Below the pieces are notes generated by a model. The model was not told where the DNA came from and did not search any database. It saw only the letters and a program-made list of their open reading frames with translations. Below are positions 52,727 to 61,363 of a DNA stretch of 64,000 nucleotides, piece after piece. A program made the position numbers and the translations under genes. The DNA comes from WLND01 sp040398845 (GTDB taxonomy: Bacteria > Actinomycetota > Actinomycetes > S36-B12), in the NCBI GenBank assembly GCA_040398845.1, contig JBBATH010000012.1, forward strand, positions 1 through 64,000, written 5' to 3'. The number at the start of each line of letters is the position of its first letter. Within the stretch, counting starts at the first letter, position 1.

Positions 52727-52894
52727 CTAGCCCTTGCGCGCCTCGTCGAGGAGCATCACCGGGATGCCGTCACGGATCGGGAACCTCAGCCCGCACACAG
52801 TGCAAACGATCTCGCCCCGGTCTGTGTCGAGGGTGACGTCGCCGTGAGCGGGGCAAGGGCAGGCAAGGAGGTCCCATAGCGCCGGGTCGATCAT
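52727..52894 (-). CDS. Trm112/UPF0434-like small zinc protein
   Basis: 55 residues: MIDPALWDLLACPCPAHGDV followed by a CTVCGLRFPIRDGIPVMLL core, the usual Trm112/UPF0434 pattern, with Cys pairs CPC and CTVC for one zinc. Too short for many gene finders, but the start is unambiguous: GGGAGGAAGG precedes the ATG, which overlaps the manB stop (ATGA), and only three bases separate it from manA. Such proteins partner methyltransferases in some organisms; here it lies inside the mannose operon, as in mycobacteria (Rv3256c region, from memory, holds a different protein). Confidence 0.85.
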   Translation of the reverse strand: MIDPALWDLLACPCPAHGDVTLDTDRGEIVCTVCGLRFPIRDGIPVMLLDEARKG

Positions 52895-54300
52895 CCTTCC
52901 TCCCGCATCAGGGCGAGCACTCCGTCGCGGATCTCCGCCATCGTGTCCGCGTCAGACGCCTCCGCATTCAGACGGAGTAGCGGCTCGGTATTGCTCGATC
53001 GCACATTGAACCACCAGGTGGCCGCCGTGAATGTCAACCCGTCGAGATCATCAATGCTCACGCCGTCACGACTGCCATACGCCTCTCGAATCCTGGCGGT
53101 CCCCTTCGCCTGGTCTGTCACCTTTGTGTTGATCTCCCCGCTCGACACATACCGATCAAATGCCTTGAGCAGGCTCGAAAGTGGTGTTCCTGATGGGGTT
53201 TCACCGAGGGCAGCGATCGTGTGCAGCGCCGCGAGCATCCCGGAGTCCGCACGCCAGAAGTCCCTGAAATAGAAGTGCCCTGAGTGCTCGCCACCGAACA
53301 CAGCGTCGGTCTCGGCCATCGTCGCCTTGATGAACGAATGGCCAACTCGAGTGCGCACCGGAACGCCACCGTGTTCGAGCACGACCTCCGGCACCGCCTT
53401 GGAAGTGATGAGATTGTGAATGATGGTTGACCCCGGATGCTTCGCGAGTTCGCGCGTGGCAATGAGCGCAGTCAGCGTCGAGGGGCTCACCGCCTCGCCG
53501 CGCTCATCGATAACGAAGCAGCGATCGGCATCACCATCGAAGGCGAGGCCTAGATCTGCACCGGTCGCACGCACCCGTGCCTGAAGGTCGAGCACATTTG
53601 CTGGCTCGATCGGATTGGCTTCGTGATTGGGAAAGGATCCGTCAAGTTCGAAGTACATCTCGATGATGTCGAGCGGCAGCGCCGGGAGTCCTGCCGCCTC
53701 GCCGAGCACTGCCGGAACCGTGTATCCACCCATGCCGTTACCGGCATCGATGACGACCTTGAGACGGCGAATGCCTGACACGTCGACGAGTGAGCGCAGG
53801 AAAACCGAGTAATCCCCGAGCATGTCCTGCTCCCGAACCTCCCCGAGGGACCGGTTCGCCGGCACAGGCACCGGGCCCGCTTCAATCAGTTCGCGGATCT
53901 CGCGTAGTCCGGTGTCCTGCCCAACGGGTGCAGCACCCGCGCGACACAACTTGATGCCGTTGTACCGGGCCGGGTTGTGGCTCGCCGTGAACATTGCCCC
54001 GGGGATGTTCAGGTTCCCGGAGGCGAAGTACAAGCCATCAGTGCTGGCGAGACCGATAAGGATCACATCGCATCCCTGCTCGCGAACCCCCTCGGAGAAC
54101 GCAGCCACGAGATCAGGCCCCGATGGGCGCATGTCATGGCCGATGACGACCACGCCCGGCCCACCGTCTTCTGCAGCAATCCCAAGAACCCTGACAAATG
54201 CCGCGCCCACCTCATGAGCGAGGTCTGCGTCGAGTTGATCTGGGACGATCCCGCGAACGTCGTAGGCCTTGATGATGTCATCGAGTGTTCTCACGTGCAT
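52891..54300 (-). CDS. manB: phosphomannomutase/phosphoglucomutase
   Basis: 469 residues of the alpha-D-phosphohexomutase superfamily. The phosphoserine loop is GAMFTASHNPARYNG, the Mg2+ loop FDGDADRCFV, the sugar loop GGEHSGHFYF and the phosphate-binding loop near RSSNTEPLLRLN. It converts mannose-6-phosphate to mannose-1-phosphate. The start is ATG three bases after the DUF3499 gene, and the end overlaps the Trm112-like gene. So DUF3499-manB-Trm112-manA-transporter is one operon. Confidence 0.95.
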   Translation of the reverse strand: MHVRTLDDIIKAYDVRGIVPDQLDADLAHEVGAAFVRVLGIAAEDGGPGVVVIGHDMRPSGPDLVAAFSEGVREQGCDVILIGLASTDGLYFASGNLNIPGAMFTASHNPARYNGIKLCRAGAAPVGQDTGLREIRELIEAGPVPVPANRSLGEVREQDMLGDYSVFLRSLVDVSGIRRLKVVIDAGNGMGGYTVPAVLGEAAGLPALPLDIIEMYFELDGSFPNHEANPIEPANVLDLQARVRATGADLGLAFDGDADRCFVIDERGEAVSPSTLTALIATRELAKHPGSTIIHNLITSKAVPEVVLEHGGVPVRTRVGHSFIKATMAETDAVFGGEHSGHFYFRDFWRADSGMLAALHTIAALGETPSGTPLSSLLKAFDRYVSSGEINTKVTDQAKGTARIREAYGSRDGVSIDDLDGLTFTAATWWFNVRSSNTEPLLRLNAEASDADTMAEIRDGVLALMREEG

Positions 54301-54303
54301 AAC

Positions 54304-54687
54304 CTACCGAGCGACGTCGCTGTCACTACTCTCAAGAACCCGTAGGTGCCCTCTCCTCGCCACTTCGACCGACCCACTGGGCAGGTGCTGCCGCCCCTCC
54401 TGCTCCGGGGAGTACCTCGGGCGAGCTGCCTCTCGGACGGCATCGGCAAGCGCTGCCAGATCATCGCTCGTCGGCTTCAGGGCATCGGGATTCGGACTGA
54501 TTCGCACGATCTCCCAGCCGCGTGGAGCCGTCATCCGCATGCTGTGCATGTCGCAGAGGTCATAGCAGTGGGGTTCGGCCGCAGTCGCCAGTGGCCCAAC
54601 CACCGCAGTTGAGTCCGCATAGACGTACGTGAGCGTCGACACGGCGATCCCTTGACATGAGGGCTTGGAGCAACGTCGGCGAGACAT
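54304..54687 (-). CDS. DUF3499 family protein
   Basis: 127 residues. The N-terminus RRCSKPSCQGIAVSTLTYVY, then HCYDLCDMHSMRMTAPRGWEIV, gives four Cys likely to bind zinc, as in actinobacterial DUF3499 (M. tuberculosis Rv3259-like). The tail is hydrophilic. Function unknown. The ATG chosen (MSRRRCSK) begins just before the first Cys, as in family members; the longer frame upstream is unlikely. It is the first gene of the mannose operon. Confidence 0.85.
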   Translation of the reverse strand: MSRRRCSKPSCQGIAVSTLTYVYADSTAVVGPLATAAEPHCYDLCDMHSMRMTAPRGWEIVRISPNPDALKPTSDDLAALADAVREAARPRYSPEQEGRQHLPSGSVEVARRGHLRVLESSDSDVAR

Positions 54688-54772
54688 AGATTGCACGGTA
54701 ACGCTCCGAGGGCATCCGAGCACGCGGACTCGCCGAGTGACCATCGCTCGCCGAGTGACACGCACTCTTGGA

Positions 54773-56260
54773 CTACCTGATCGTCAGGCCGAGATCTTGC
54801 TCCGCCACCGGAACAGTGACCTTGTCGCGCAGCGGCAACCACGGGTAGCCGGTCACGAGGTCGCCGTACTCGGAGACTTCACGAACTCGATGGGCGACGA
54901 GAACCGGACCGGACGCGTCAGTCGGCGTGACGATTGCCGTGAACCAATCGATGCCAGCCGGGGGCTCCATTGCCAGCCACTGGACGTAGCCGGCTGCGAT
55001 CTTCACCCGCCGGGGTTTCGTCGGAGTTGAGACCTTTTCGCCCGCGCGATACGGGAGGAGCGTGACATCGACCACCGCGTCCTGCGTGGGTGCCGTGATC
55101 ATCAGGTTGACGGTTGTGGCCGCACGCACCGGCAGGCCGCTCACCGCGCTCGTGTCAGCGTAAGGCTGCGTTCCGGCACTGTAGGTCGTGTCCTGCTGAG
55201 CCTTGTTCCCACCAATGAACTGTCGAACCCCGGCGACAATGGGAGTATCCGATGTGAGTTCAAGGGTCACCGGTTGCTGCTCGGTGACGAGCGACATGTC
55301 GAGGCTCGCAACAGTGCCCGCAACTACGCGAATTGAGTCGCGGTCTGCCGGTGAGAAAGCGCCTGCGGCAGAAAGGATGCGAACCTTGACATTTGCGTCG
55401 TCGTCGCCCGGAGCCACTACGGAGAGCACCCGAGGGCCATTGCCGGGAAGGACCCCAGGGACGTACACCGTCGTTGCCGGCATCGCTGCGGATGGGATCC
55501 AGTCAGTGCCGATCGATTGCAGGCCCGACATCTGGTCATCGTCAACCGTGGCACCGATGCGTCCCGTTCTCACGACGACATGCACAGCGGTCGCCTTGGT
55601 TCCCGGCACGAGCGCATCAAGTCTCACGACGAGGCGGCGCTCACCCTTCACGACGAGGCCTCGCCCTGCTGGCGCCTCGATAATGCCGTCGGGCCCGTGA
55701 ACAATGATGTCGACGACCGCCGAGTTCTCATCTGGGTTGACGAGAACGACCCGTGTCTGACGTCCAGCAATGGCGCCGCCACCCACGAACCAGAACTCCG
55801 TTGCAGCCGGACCGCAAGCGGTACTCGCCATGCCCCTGCCCTGCCCGCGCGGATCACGGCTCCACTGGTCTGCGATGAGTCCTGGTGCTAGGGATCCGAC
55901 GCCACGCACCGAGATGGGCGGCAAGGTACGGCCGAACGCCGCGATCTCCGCCTGTCCCCCCGGGCCCGCGATCTCGGCACTCTCGGACTTTTTGCCGAGG
56001 AGTGTTTCGATCGCTGCGCTTCCCGACGGCCCATCTTGGCCAACCTGACCTGGGACAACCGCTGCTGTCACCCGCACCCCAAGTTCGGCGCCCGCACCTG
56101 GCTCTGGGCAGAGCAGCACGGTCGAGCCGATGGGGACGACACTCTCCCCTTCAACGAGTTGCGCTGGGATCTCTCGCTTCGCCAGAAGCCCGCCTCCGAC
56201 GATCGCAGCCGTCACGACTCCGACGAGCAAGATTCCCCTGAGCGACACCGCAGACTTCAC
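54773..56260 (-). CDS. DUF5719 family membrane-anchored extracytoplasmic protein
   Basis: 495 residues. One N-terminal membrane segment (about 8-27, RGILLVGVVTAAIVGGGLLA) is followed by a long beta-rich domain without Cys-rich motifs (VVLVNPDENSAVVDIIVHGP, VYVPGVLPGNGPRVLSVVAP, PIVAGVRQFIGG). Matches the actinobacterial DUF5719 group found beside a large glycosyltransferase near whiB2. Its GTG overlaps the glycosyltransferase stop by four bases (GTGA), so the two are coupled and probably work together at the envelope. Function unknown. Confidence 0.82.
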   Translation of the reverse strand: MKSAVSLRGILLVGVVTAAIVGGGLLAKREIPAQLVEGESVVPIGSTVLLCPEPGAGAELGVRVTAAVVPGQVGQDGPSGSAAIETLLGKKSESAEIAGPGGQAEIAAFGRTLPPISVRGVGSLAPGLIADQWSRDPRGQGRGMASTACGPAATEFWFVGGGAIAGRQTRVVLVNPDENSAVVDIIVHGPDGIIEAPAGRGLVVKGERRLVVRLDALVPGTKATAVHVVVRTGRIGATVDDDQMSGLQSIGTDWIPSAAMPATTVYVPGVLPGNGPRVLSVVAPGDDDANVKVRILSAAGAFSPADRDSIRVVAGTVASLDMSLVTEQQPVTLELTSDTPIVAGVRQFIGGNKAQQDTTYSAGTQPYADTSAVSGLPVRAATTVNLMITAPTQDAVVDVTLLPYRAGEKVSTPTKPRRVKIAAGYVQWLAMEPPAGIDWFTAIVTPTDASGPVLVAHRVREVSEYGDLVTGYPWLPLRDKVTVPVAEQDLGLTIR

Positions 56261-59200
56261 GTCGTCTCCTCCGCCTCGGGTGCTACCGAGGGCTCGTTTG
56301 GCGACTCCGGGTCAAGCGATACCGCCGGGTCAAGCGATACCTCCAGAGCAAGTGATACCTCCGGATCAAGCGTCTCATCCCGCTCGGATTGCCTCGACTG
56401 GTCATCTCCCGATGGACCAGCCACGATGAATGCGGAACTCGATGCCCCTACGCCCGACACGTTCACAGTTGCCATAGTGCCAGCCGCGATGCTGTCGCCA
56501 CCGATTGCATCCTCGGTATCGAAGTCAGTTCGCTTCCGGGCGGGCAGGGCCAAGATGACGAGGATCACCAGCACACCGAGCTGGATCCACAACCACCGCG
56601 ACCTGTTCGAGTGGTCGAATTCGACCATTACCTGAGGGCTCCCCTCTGGTGCAAGGAACGCCTGCGACCATCCCGACGCGCCCTCAACCGTGACGGCCGG
56701 CAAGCCCGTGACCGCCTGGGTTGCGGGATCGGTCCAGACGGCGCGCCATCGGCTATCCGGAATCGCTCCGACGATAACGGCTCGTGGACCCGAGCCTTCA
56801 GGCAGCGGTTGGTCAAGGTACGGCGACCCGGTGAGGTCAGCGCCATTGGCTACCCCGATCGCCAACTGTTCCGCCCCGGCGATAATCCGAGCGCGCGAGG
56901 TCGTGCCCGAGATGCGCCAGAGCACCTCGCCATCGGCGCTCGACAAGCGGCGAAGGCCCGGCTCGCCGTCGAGGACGGGGATGAGGTCTGCCGAGGTACC
57001 GGCGGCGAGAAGGACATACCGAACGCCGTAGGCCGAGAGTCCAACCACCTCATCACCGCCGCGTCCCGAGGTGAGGTCAGCGACGAGGGCGTCGATGGGA
57101 ACCCACACCGCCGCAGGTGGTGCCACGTCGGCGTCGCCCAGCCTCGGACCCGCACCGTCAATGAGGCTGTAGCGCACTCGCCCTGCCGAATCCTGCCGGA
57201 TGACCAAGGTGCGAGGGGCCTGAGGGCTCACGGCGTCGGCGGCCACGAATGCAGGCACGGCATTTATCGGCGCCTTGCGCAATTCACCGGTTGCGACCGG
57301 CGCCCACAGAACGGCCGATGCCGCTGGCGCAGCAATTGCGAGCATCGCAACGAGGAAGCCGATCGGCTGCATGAGATTGAAATCGGCTCGCGTCACCCGG
57401 GCGCGCAGCCCATCGGCTGCGTACGCCGCCGCGCCAATCATGGACAGGCCGAGGAGGAGCGTCGCGGGACCCGGCCATGGACGCAGCGCCACGGACGAAT
57501 CGGGCGGGGTCACGAGGACGACCGTTTGGAGGACCCCAAGGACAAGCGCGAGAAGACCGGTGGCCCAGGCCACGGCCACTGCGCCAATTCGGTCGCGCCG
57601 CATGAACGCGAGGAGTCCGGCCAGCAGCAGCCCGACACTGAGCAGGACTGGCGTCATGCCCGGTCCACCGGGGTGAAGCAGCAGGACGTCGACGGCGGTG
57701 ACCTCGCTGTCCGAGAGGCCTCGCGAGGTCACGCCGGGTTCAAACAGGAACAGGCTGGGGTGAAGGAAGAGTTCGGCGGACCACGGCCACAGCAGCAGGA
57801 CCGGTGTGAGCACGGCAAACCAGACTCGACGAATCATCCACGATGCGGCGCGGCCGTGCCTGAGGAGCCCGATGACCGTCGCGCCGGCGGCGAGGATCAG
57901 GGCTATCACCCACATTGCCGGGACGCAGGCTGTGAGCGCTGCGAGCAGAAGCGCAGTGCCTGCAGCGCGACGCAAGGTCCCCTGCGGCAGCGAGATGCGT
58001 GCGCAGGAGCGCACGAAGAACGGCAGGAGGATTGCCGCCATCGTGGTGCCGATTCGACCGGACGATATGGCGCCGGTCATTGCCGGGAGCAGCGCGTAGG
58101 CCACGGCGGCCCACACCCGGATCGCCGTGCTGGCAACGACACCACGCAGGGTGAAGTAGACGGCCCAGCCGGCAATCGGAATGGCGAGCAGCAGCAGGAC
58201 ATTAACGGCAAGCCAAGCCTTGCCAAGGAGAAGGACGGCGAGTGGATAGATGACCATGAGGTACGGGGCGGACGGGACAGCGGAGCCCGGCCCGACATCG
58301 TGCCAAGCCTGTGCGTAGCGATCCCAAAGGTCAGTCGCACCCCCGGGACTCGGGAGAAGGGCGCCACCCTGGAGGCTCCCTTCGCCCCACCACACGCCCC
58401 AGAGCGCCACGAATGCAAAGATGCCAAGCATTGTGACGATCACCGTTGACGGGCGCAGGAGCATTCGCCTGATCCACCGGGCACTTTGATCGGAGAGATA
58501 CGCTGCGTCGTCGTCGATGGGCCCAGAGTCGAGGGCGGAGCTCTCGGGACCGGTCGAGGAACCCGAGGTAGTGATGATGCCAGCGACGGCCTCAAGGCCT
58601 TGACGCAACTGCCAAGCTAGTTGTGGTCGCAGGTGTCGGACGATCGATGCCGGCTCCGTTGCGGTGGCCTTCACTAGTCTGCGGGATCGGTACAAACTCC
58701 ACGGATGGATTGCGACGATGAACACCGCAATGATTTCATCGCGGGCTGCACGCAAATCCTTGCCGAGGAGATAGGCGACGGACCGCAGCGCGCTACCGAA
58801 GAGAAGCCGGAGCGCGACGAATGGAACGGCGAAGAATGCGCAATGCGCGAGGAGCACGTGCACTGACGCCGCGCGCTCAGCTCGATGCGGACGTGCAGCT
58901 ATGTCGGTTGAGCGCGATCCGTGGGTCGCGGCCTCACGATGATGCACGACCGCATCGGTGGCGATGAGCACCCTCGCCCCGGCGCGTTGTGCGCGCCAGC
59001 AGAAGTCGAGATCATCGCGGAAGAGCTTCAGTTGGGGGTCGAACCCGCCGAGGAGGTCCCAGATCTCCCTTCGGACGAGCATGCCTGCCGAACTCACCGA
59101 GAGGACATCGCGAACTCCGTCGTGCTGACCCTGATCGTGTTCGCCTCGTTCGAGTCCAGTCAACCGGCGGCCTGAGTTTGAGATGCTCACACCGGCCTCG

Positions 59201-59835
59201 AGGAGGAGCCTTCGGTCGTGCCAGCCAAGGATCTTTGGGCCGAGCACTGAAGCGCTCGGGTGGTGATCGGCAGTCTTGAGCAGGGCGGCTAGGCAGGTGG
59301 GGTCCGGGGCACTGTCGTCGTGGAGGAGCCAGACCCACTGGGTGAACTGGCCAGCCGATTCGTCGCTGTCGGGTGGCTCAATTCGGCCGACGCTTTCAAG
59401 TCCCCTCCGAACAGCCCGGCCAAAGCCCTGTTTCGCGGGCACGGTGACGACTCGTTCGACGCCGAATGAGGCCCGAAGGAGCGTGGGGCTGTGGTCGGAA
59501 GAATCAGTATCGACCGCGACGGCAGCGTCTGGGGGGCGCGACTGATTGGCCAGACCGGTGAGGACGGATGGGAGCCACGCTGCGCCATCGTGCGTGACGA
59601 GGACGACGGTGACGTGGTGTTGACGGCGCGGAAGGGCCTCAGCGGCTTCAACACCCTCAGCGGGCAGGGCGAACCACTCGGTCGGGCGCTCAGCGGGGCT
59701 GGTTTCGCTGGATTCAACGAACGCATCAAGGTCGCCGCTCGCCGCTCGAAATGCGGCCTTGTCCTCGGCCGTGAACAACAACGCTGAAGTGGATTCCAGC
59801 CATTCTTCGTGTTCTTCATTCTTTCTGTCGGGCAC
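56257..59835 (-). CDS. large membrane glycosyltransferase (GT2 domain plus multi-pass region)
   Basis: 1192 residues. An N-terminal GT2 domain (about 72-320) has VTVVLVTHDGAAWLPSVL, the metal/nucleotide site WLLHDDSAPDP, and FRDDLDFCWRAQRAG. After it come about twelve or more transmembrane segments (about 325-880) and a long extracytoplasmic part. The C-terminus has a repeated (V)SLDP motif from 18-bp tandem repeats. This architecture occurs in actinobacterial envelope-polysaccharide synthesis and may export its product; donor and acceptor are unknown. The GTG start has AAGG upstream. It is followed by the coupled DUF5719 gene and preceded by whiB2. Confidence 0.85.
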   Translation of the reverse strand: MPDRKNEEHEEWLESTSALLFTAEDKAAFRAASGDLDAFVESSETSPAERPTEWFALPAEGVEAAEALPRRQHHVTVVLVTHDGAAWLPSVLTGLANQSRPPDAAVAVDTDSSDHSPTLLRASFGVERVVTVPAKQGFGRAVRRGLESVGRIEPPDSDESAGQFTQWVWLLHDDSAPDPTCLAALLKTADHHPSASVLGPKILGWHDRRLLLEAGVSISNSGRRLTGLERGEHDQGQHDGVRDVLSVSSAGMLVRREIWDLLGGFDPQLKLFRDDLDFCWRAQRAGARVLIATDAVVHHREAATHGSRSTDIAARPHRAERAASVHVLLAHCAFFAVPFVALRLLFGSALRSVAYLLGKDLRAARDEIIAVFIVAIHPWSLYRSRRLVKATATEPASIVRHLRPQLAWQLRQGLEAVAGIITTSGSSTGPESSALDSGPIDDDAAYLSDQSARWIRRMLLRPSTVIVTMLGIFAFVALWGVWWGEGSLQGGALLPSPGGATDLWDRYAQAWHDVGPGSAVPSAPYLMVIYPLAVLLLGKAWLAVNVLLLLAIPIAGWAVYFTLRGVVASTAIRVWAAVAYALLPAMTGAISSGRIGTTMAAILLPFFVRSCARISLPQGTLRRAAGTALLLAALTACVPAMWVIALILAAGATVIGLLRHGRAASWMIRRVWFAVLTPVLLLWPWSAELFLHPSLFLFEPGVTSRGLSDSEVTAVDVLLLHPGGPGMTPVLLSVGLLLAGLLAFMRRDRIGAVAVAWATGLLALVLGVLQTVVLVTPPDSSVALRPWPGPATLLLGLSMIGAAAYAADGLRARVTRADFNLMQPIGFLVAMLAIAAPAASAVLWAPVATGELRKAPINAVPAFVAADAVSPQAPRTLVIRQDSAGRVRYSLIDGAGPRLGDADVAPPAAVWVPIDALVADLTSGRGGDEVVGLSAYGVRYVLLAAGTSADLIPVLDGEPGLRRLSSADGEVLWRISGTTSRARIIAGAEQLAIGVANGADLTGSPYLDQPLPEGSGPRAVIVGAIPDSRWRAVWTDPATQAVTGLPAVTVEGASGWSQAFLAPEGSPQVMVEFDHSNRSRWLWIQLGVLVILVILALPARKRTDFDTEDAIGGDSIAAGTMATVNVSGVGASSSAFIVAGPSGDDQSRQSERDETLDPEVSLALEVSLDPAVSLDPESPNEPSVAPEAEETT
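56307..56378. repeat. four 18-bp tandem repeats in the glycosyltransferase gene
   Basis: Units begin at 56307, 56325, 56343 and 56361; the first two are identical apart from the last base, and the third and fourth are diverged. They code for the repeated six-residue unit around V-S-L-D-P near the C-terminus. Copy number may vary between strains. Confidence 0.8.
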
Positions 59836-59875
59836 CGGTCTACCTTACGGTGCTCCGCTGAACGGTGTGGTCCAA

Positions 59876-60148
59876 CTAGACGTCTTCCTTCTTCAGACGG
59901 CGGCGCTCACGCTCAGACAGGCCGCCCCAGATGCCAAATCGTTCGTCCTGCTCCATCGCGTACTCGAGGCATTCCACTCGAACTTCACAGGACTGGCACA
60001 CGCGCTTCGCGTCGCGAGTGCTCCCGCCCTTCTCCGGAAAGAACGCCTCGGGATCAGTCTGCGCACACAGGGCACGCTCCTGCCATGATGTCGGTAAAAC
60101 GTCGAACATTAGAAGCAGAACATTGTCCGCCTCCTGGCTTTCAGCCAC
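59876..60148 (-). CDS. whiB2: WhiB2/WhmD-type transcriptional regulator
   Basis: 90 residues. Four Cys bind a 4Fe-4S cluster (28, 51, 54 and 60: ALCAQTDPEAFFP, then VCQSCEVRVEC) and FGIWGGLSERERRRL is the conserved G[VI]WGG turn with a basic C-terminus. It is the WhiB2/WhmD/WhiB type that works with WhiA and sigma-A in septation and sporulation genes in actinobacteria. The GTG (VAESQEADN) has AGGAGG five bases upstream; a longer GTG start ten codons earlier lacks such a site. Its promoter is seen upstream. Next to fbiA in opposite direction as in mycobacteria (Rv3260c-Rv3261, from memory). Confidence 0.93.
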   Translation of the reverse strand: MAESQEADNVLLLMFDVLPTSWQERALCAQTDPEAFFPEKGGSTRDAKRVCQSCEVRVECLEYAMEQDERFGIWGGLSERERRRLKKEDV

Positions 60149-60195
60149 GAGTTCCTCCTCGACCCTGGGACCGCCCACCGATGCCCCTGCACCGT

Positions 60196-60224
60196 ATTAC
60201 AGACGTGTCATTCCACCACGTCAA
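60196..60224 (-). promoter_or_regulatory. sigma70-type promoter of whiB2
   Basis: On the minus strand TTGACG (60219-60224) is followed after exactly 17 bases by TGTAAT (60196-60201), a near-consensus housekeeping promoter. Start of transcription would be near 60188, about 40 bases before the GTG. Confidence 0.7.
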
Positions 60225-60370
60225 GCCAGATTCCGACAAACAGGGCATATTTCAAAAAAAATCACCTAATTTTCACGATTTCACGCCGTTTCAGGCAATT
60301 CTGACGGGTCGGCCCGAGCAATGTGCACTCGACCAAACACCGCTCGATGAGCGATGAGAGGATGACGTCC
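60225..60370. promoter_or_regulatory. AT-rich part of the whiB2-fbiA divergent region
   Basis: Contains an A8 run (near 60255) and several TTTCA patches, unusual for the composition around. It must hold the fbiA promoter on the plus strand; I do not see a clear pair of hexamers. Binding sites for regulators of whiB2 (for example WhiA or BldD in other genera) may lie here but no consensus was recognised. Confidence 0.35.
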
Positions 60371-61363
60371 ATGAGGATCACCGCACTTGCCGGCGGGATC
60401 GGCGGTGCGCGATTCTTGCGCGGCGTACTTGCGGCCAAGCCCGACGCCGAGGTCACTGTCATCGGGAATACCGGTGACGATATCTGGGTGCACGGCCTTC
60501 GGGTCTGCCCCGATCTCGACACCGTGATGTACACCCTCGGCGGCGGCATCAGCGCCGAGCGTGGCTGGGGTCGCGAGGGCGAGACGTTTACGGTGAAAGA
60601 CGAGCTTGCCGACTACGGTGTCGAGCCCACTTGGTTCGGCCTTGGCGATAAGGACATCGCAACCCACCTCGTCCGCACCCAGTCATTGCAAGCCGGGTTC
60701 ACGCTCACCGACATCACCGCCGCGCTGTGCGAGCGCTGGCAGCCAGGAGTCCGGTTGATCCCCATGACCGACGACCGGGCCGAGACCAACGTCATCGTCG
60801 ACGACCCTGACGGCGCAGCGGATGCCGACGGACGCCCACTCCAGATTGCCATCCACTTTCAGGAATGGTGGATTAAGTACCGAGCACACATTCCGGCACG
60901 CGGCTTCGTCCTCGTCGGGGTCGATAAGGCTCGTCCTGGCCCGGCCGTGATCGAGGCAATCGAGCAGGCCGACGTCGTGCTGCTTCCTCCGAGCAATCCT
61001 GTCGTGTCGATCGGGACAATCCTGCAGGTTCCCGGTATTACTCACGCCCTGAGATCCACGAACGCCCCCGTGATTGGGGTGTCGCCCATCGTCGGCGGCG
61101 CGCCGGTACGAGGAATGGCCAACGCCTGCCTGAAGGCCATCGGACTCGAAACGACGGCGCTCGCGGTCGCAGGGCACTACGGCGCACGGGCTCACGGCGG
61201 CGGGCTCATCGATGGCTGGCTCATCGACACCACCGATGCGGCGAGTGTCGCGGCCATTGAATCCCTGGGCATCCGTTGCCGGGCCGTGCCACTCATGATG
61301 ACCGACCTCGATGCAACACGAGCGATGGCGGTCCACGCCCTGTCACTCGCCGATCTCACCTGA
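60371..61363 (+). CDS. fbiA: 2-phospho-L-lactate / phosphoenolpyruvate-type transferase FbiA (CofD) for coenzyme F420
   Basis: 330 residues, CofD family: ALAGGIGGARFLRGVL, VIGNTGDDIWVHGLRVCPDLDTVMYTLGG, PSNPVVSIGTILQVPGI and VSPIVGGAPVRGMA. It transfers the phospholactyl- or enolpyruvyl-phosphate moiety from its GDP-linked donor to Fo, giving (dehydro-)F420-0. The start ATG (MRITALAGG) has AGAGG nine bases upstream; an in-frame ATG three codons earlier has no spacing for it. The stop shares one base with fbiB (TGATG). Confidence 0.96.
   Translation: MRITALAGGIGGARFLRGVLAAKPDAEVTVIGNTGDDIWVHGLRVCPDLDTVMYTLGGGISAERGWGREGETFTVKDELADYGVEPTWFGLGDKDIATHLVRTQSLQAGFTLTDITAALCERWQPGVRLIPMTDDRAETNVIVDDPDGAADADGRPLQIAIHFQEWWIKYRAHIPARGFVLVGVDKARPGPAVIEAIEQADVVLLPPSNPVVSIGTILQVPGITHALRSTNAPVIGVSPIVGGAPVRGMANACLKAIGLETTALAVAGHYGARAHGGGLIDGWLIDTTDAASVAAIESLGIRCRAVPLMMTDLDATRAMAVHALSLADLT

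Noticed and set aside
56389..58449. A 686-codon plus-strand open frame
   Set aside because: It is antisense to the glycosyltransferase, rich in Arg, His and Gly, has no domain pattern and simply reflects third-position GC bias.
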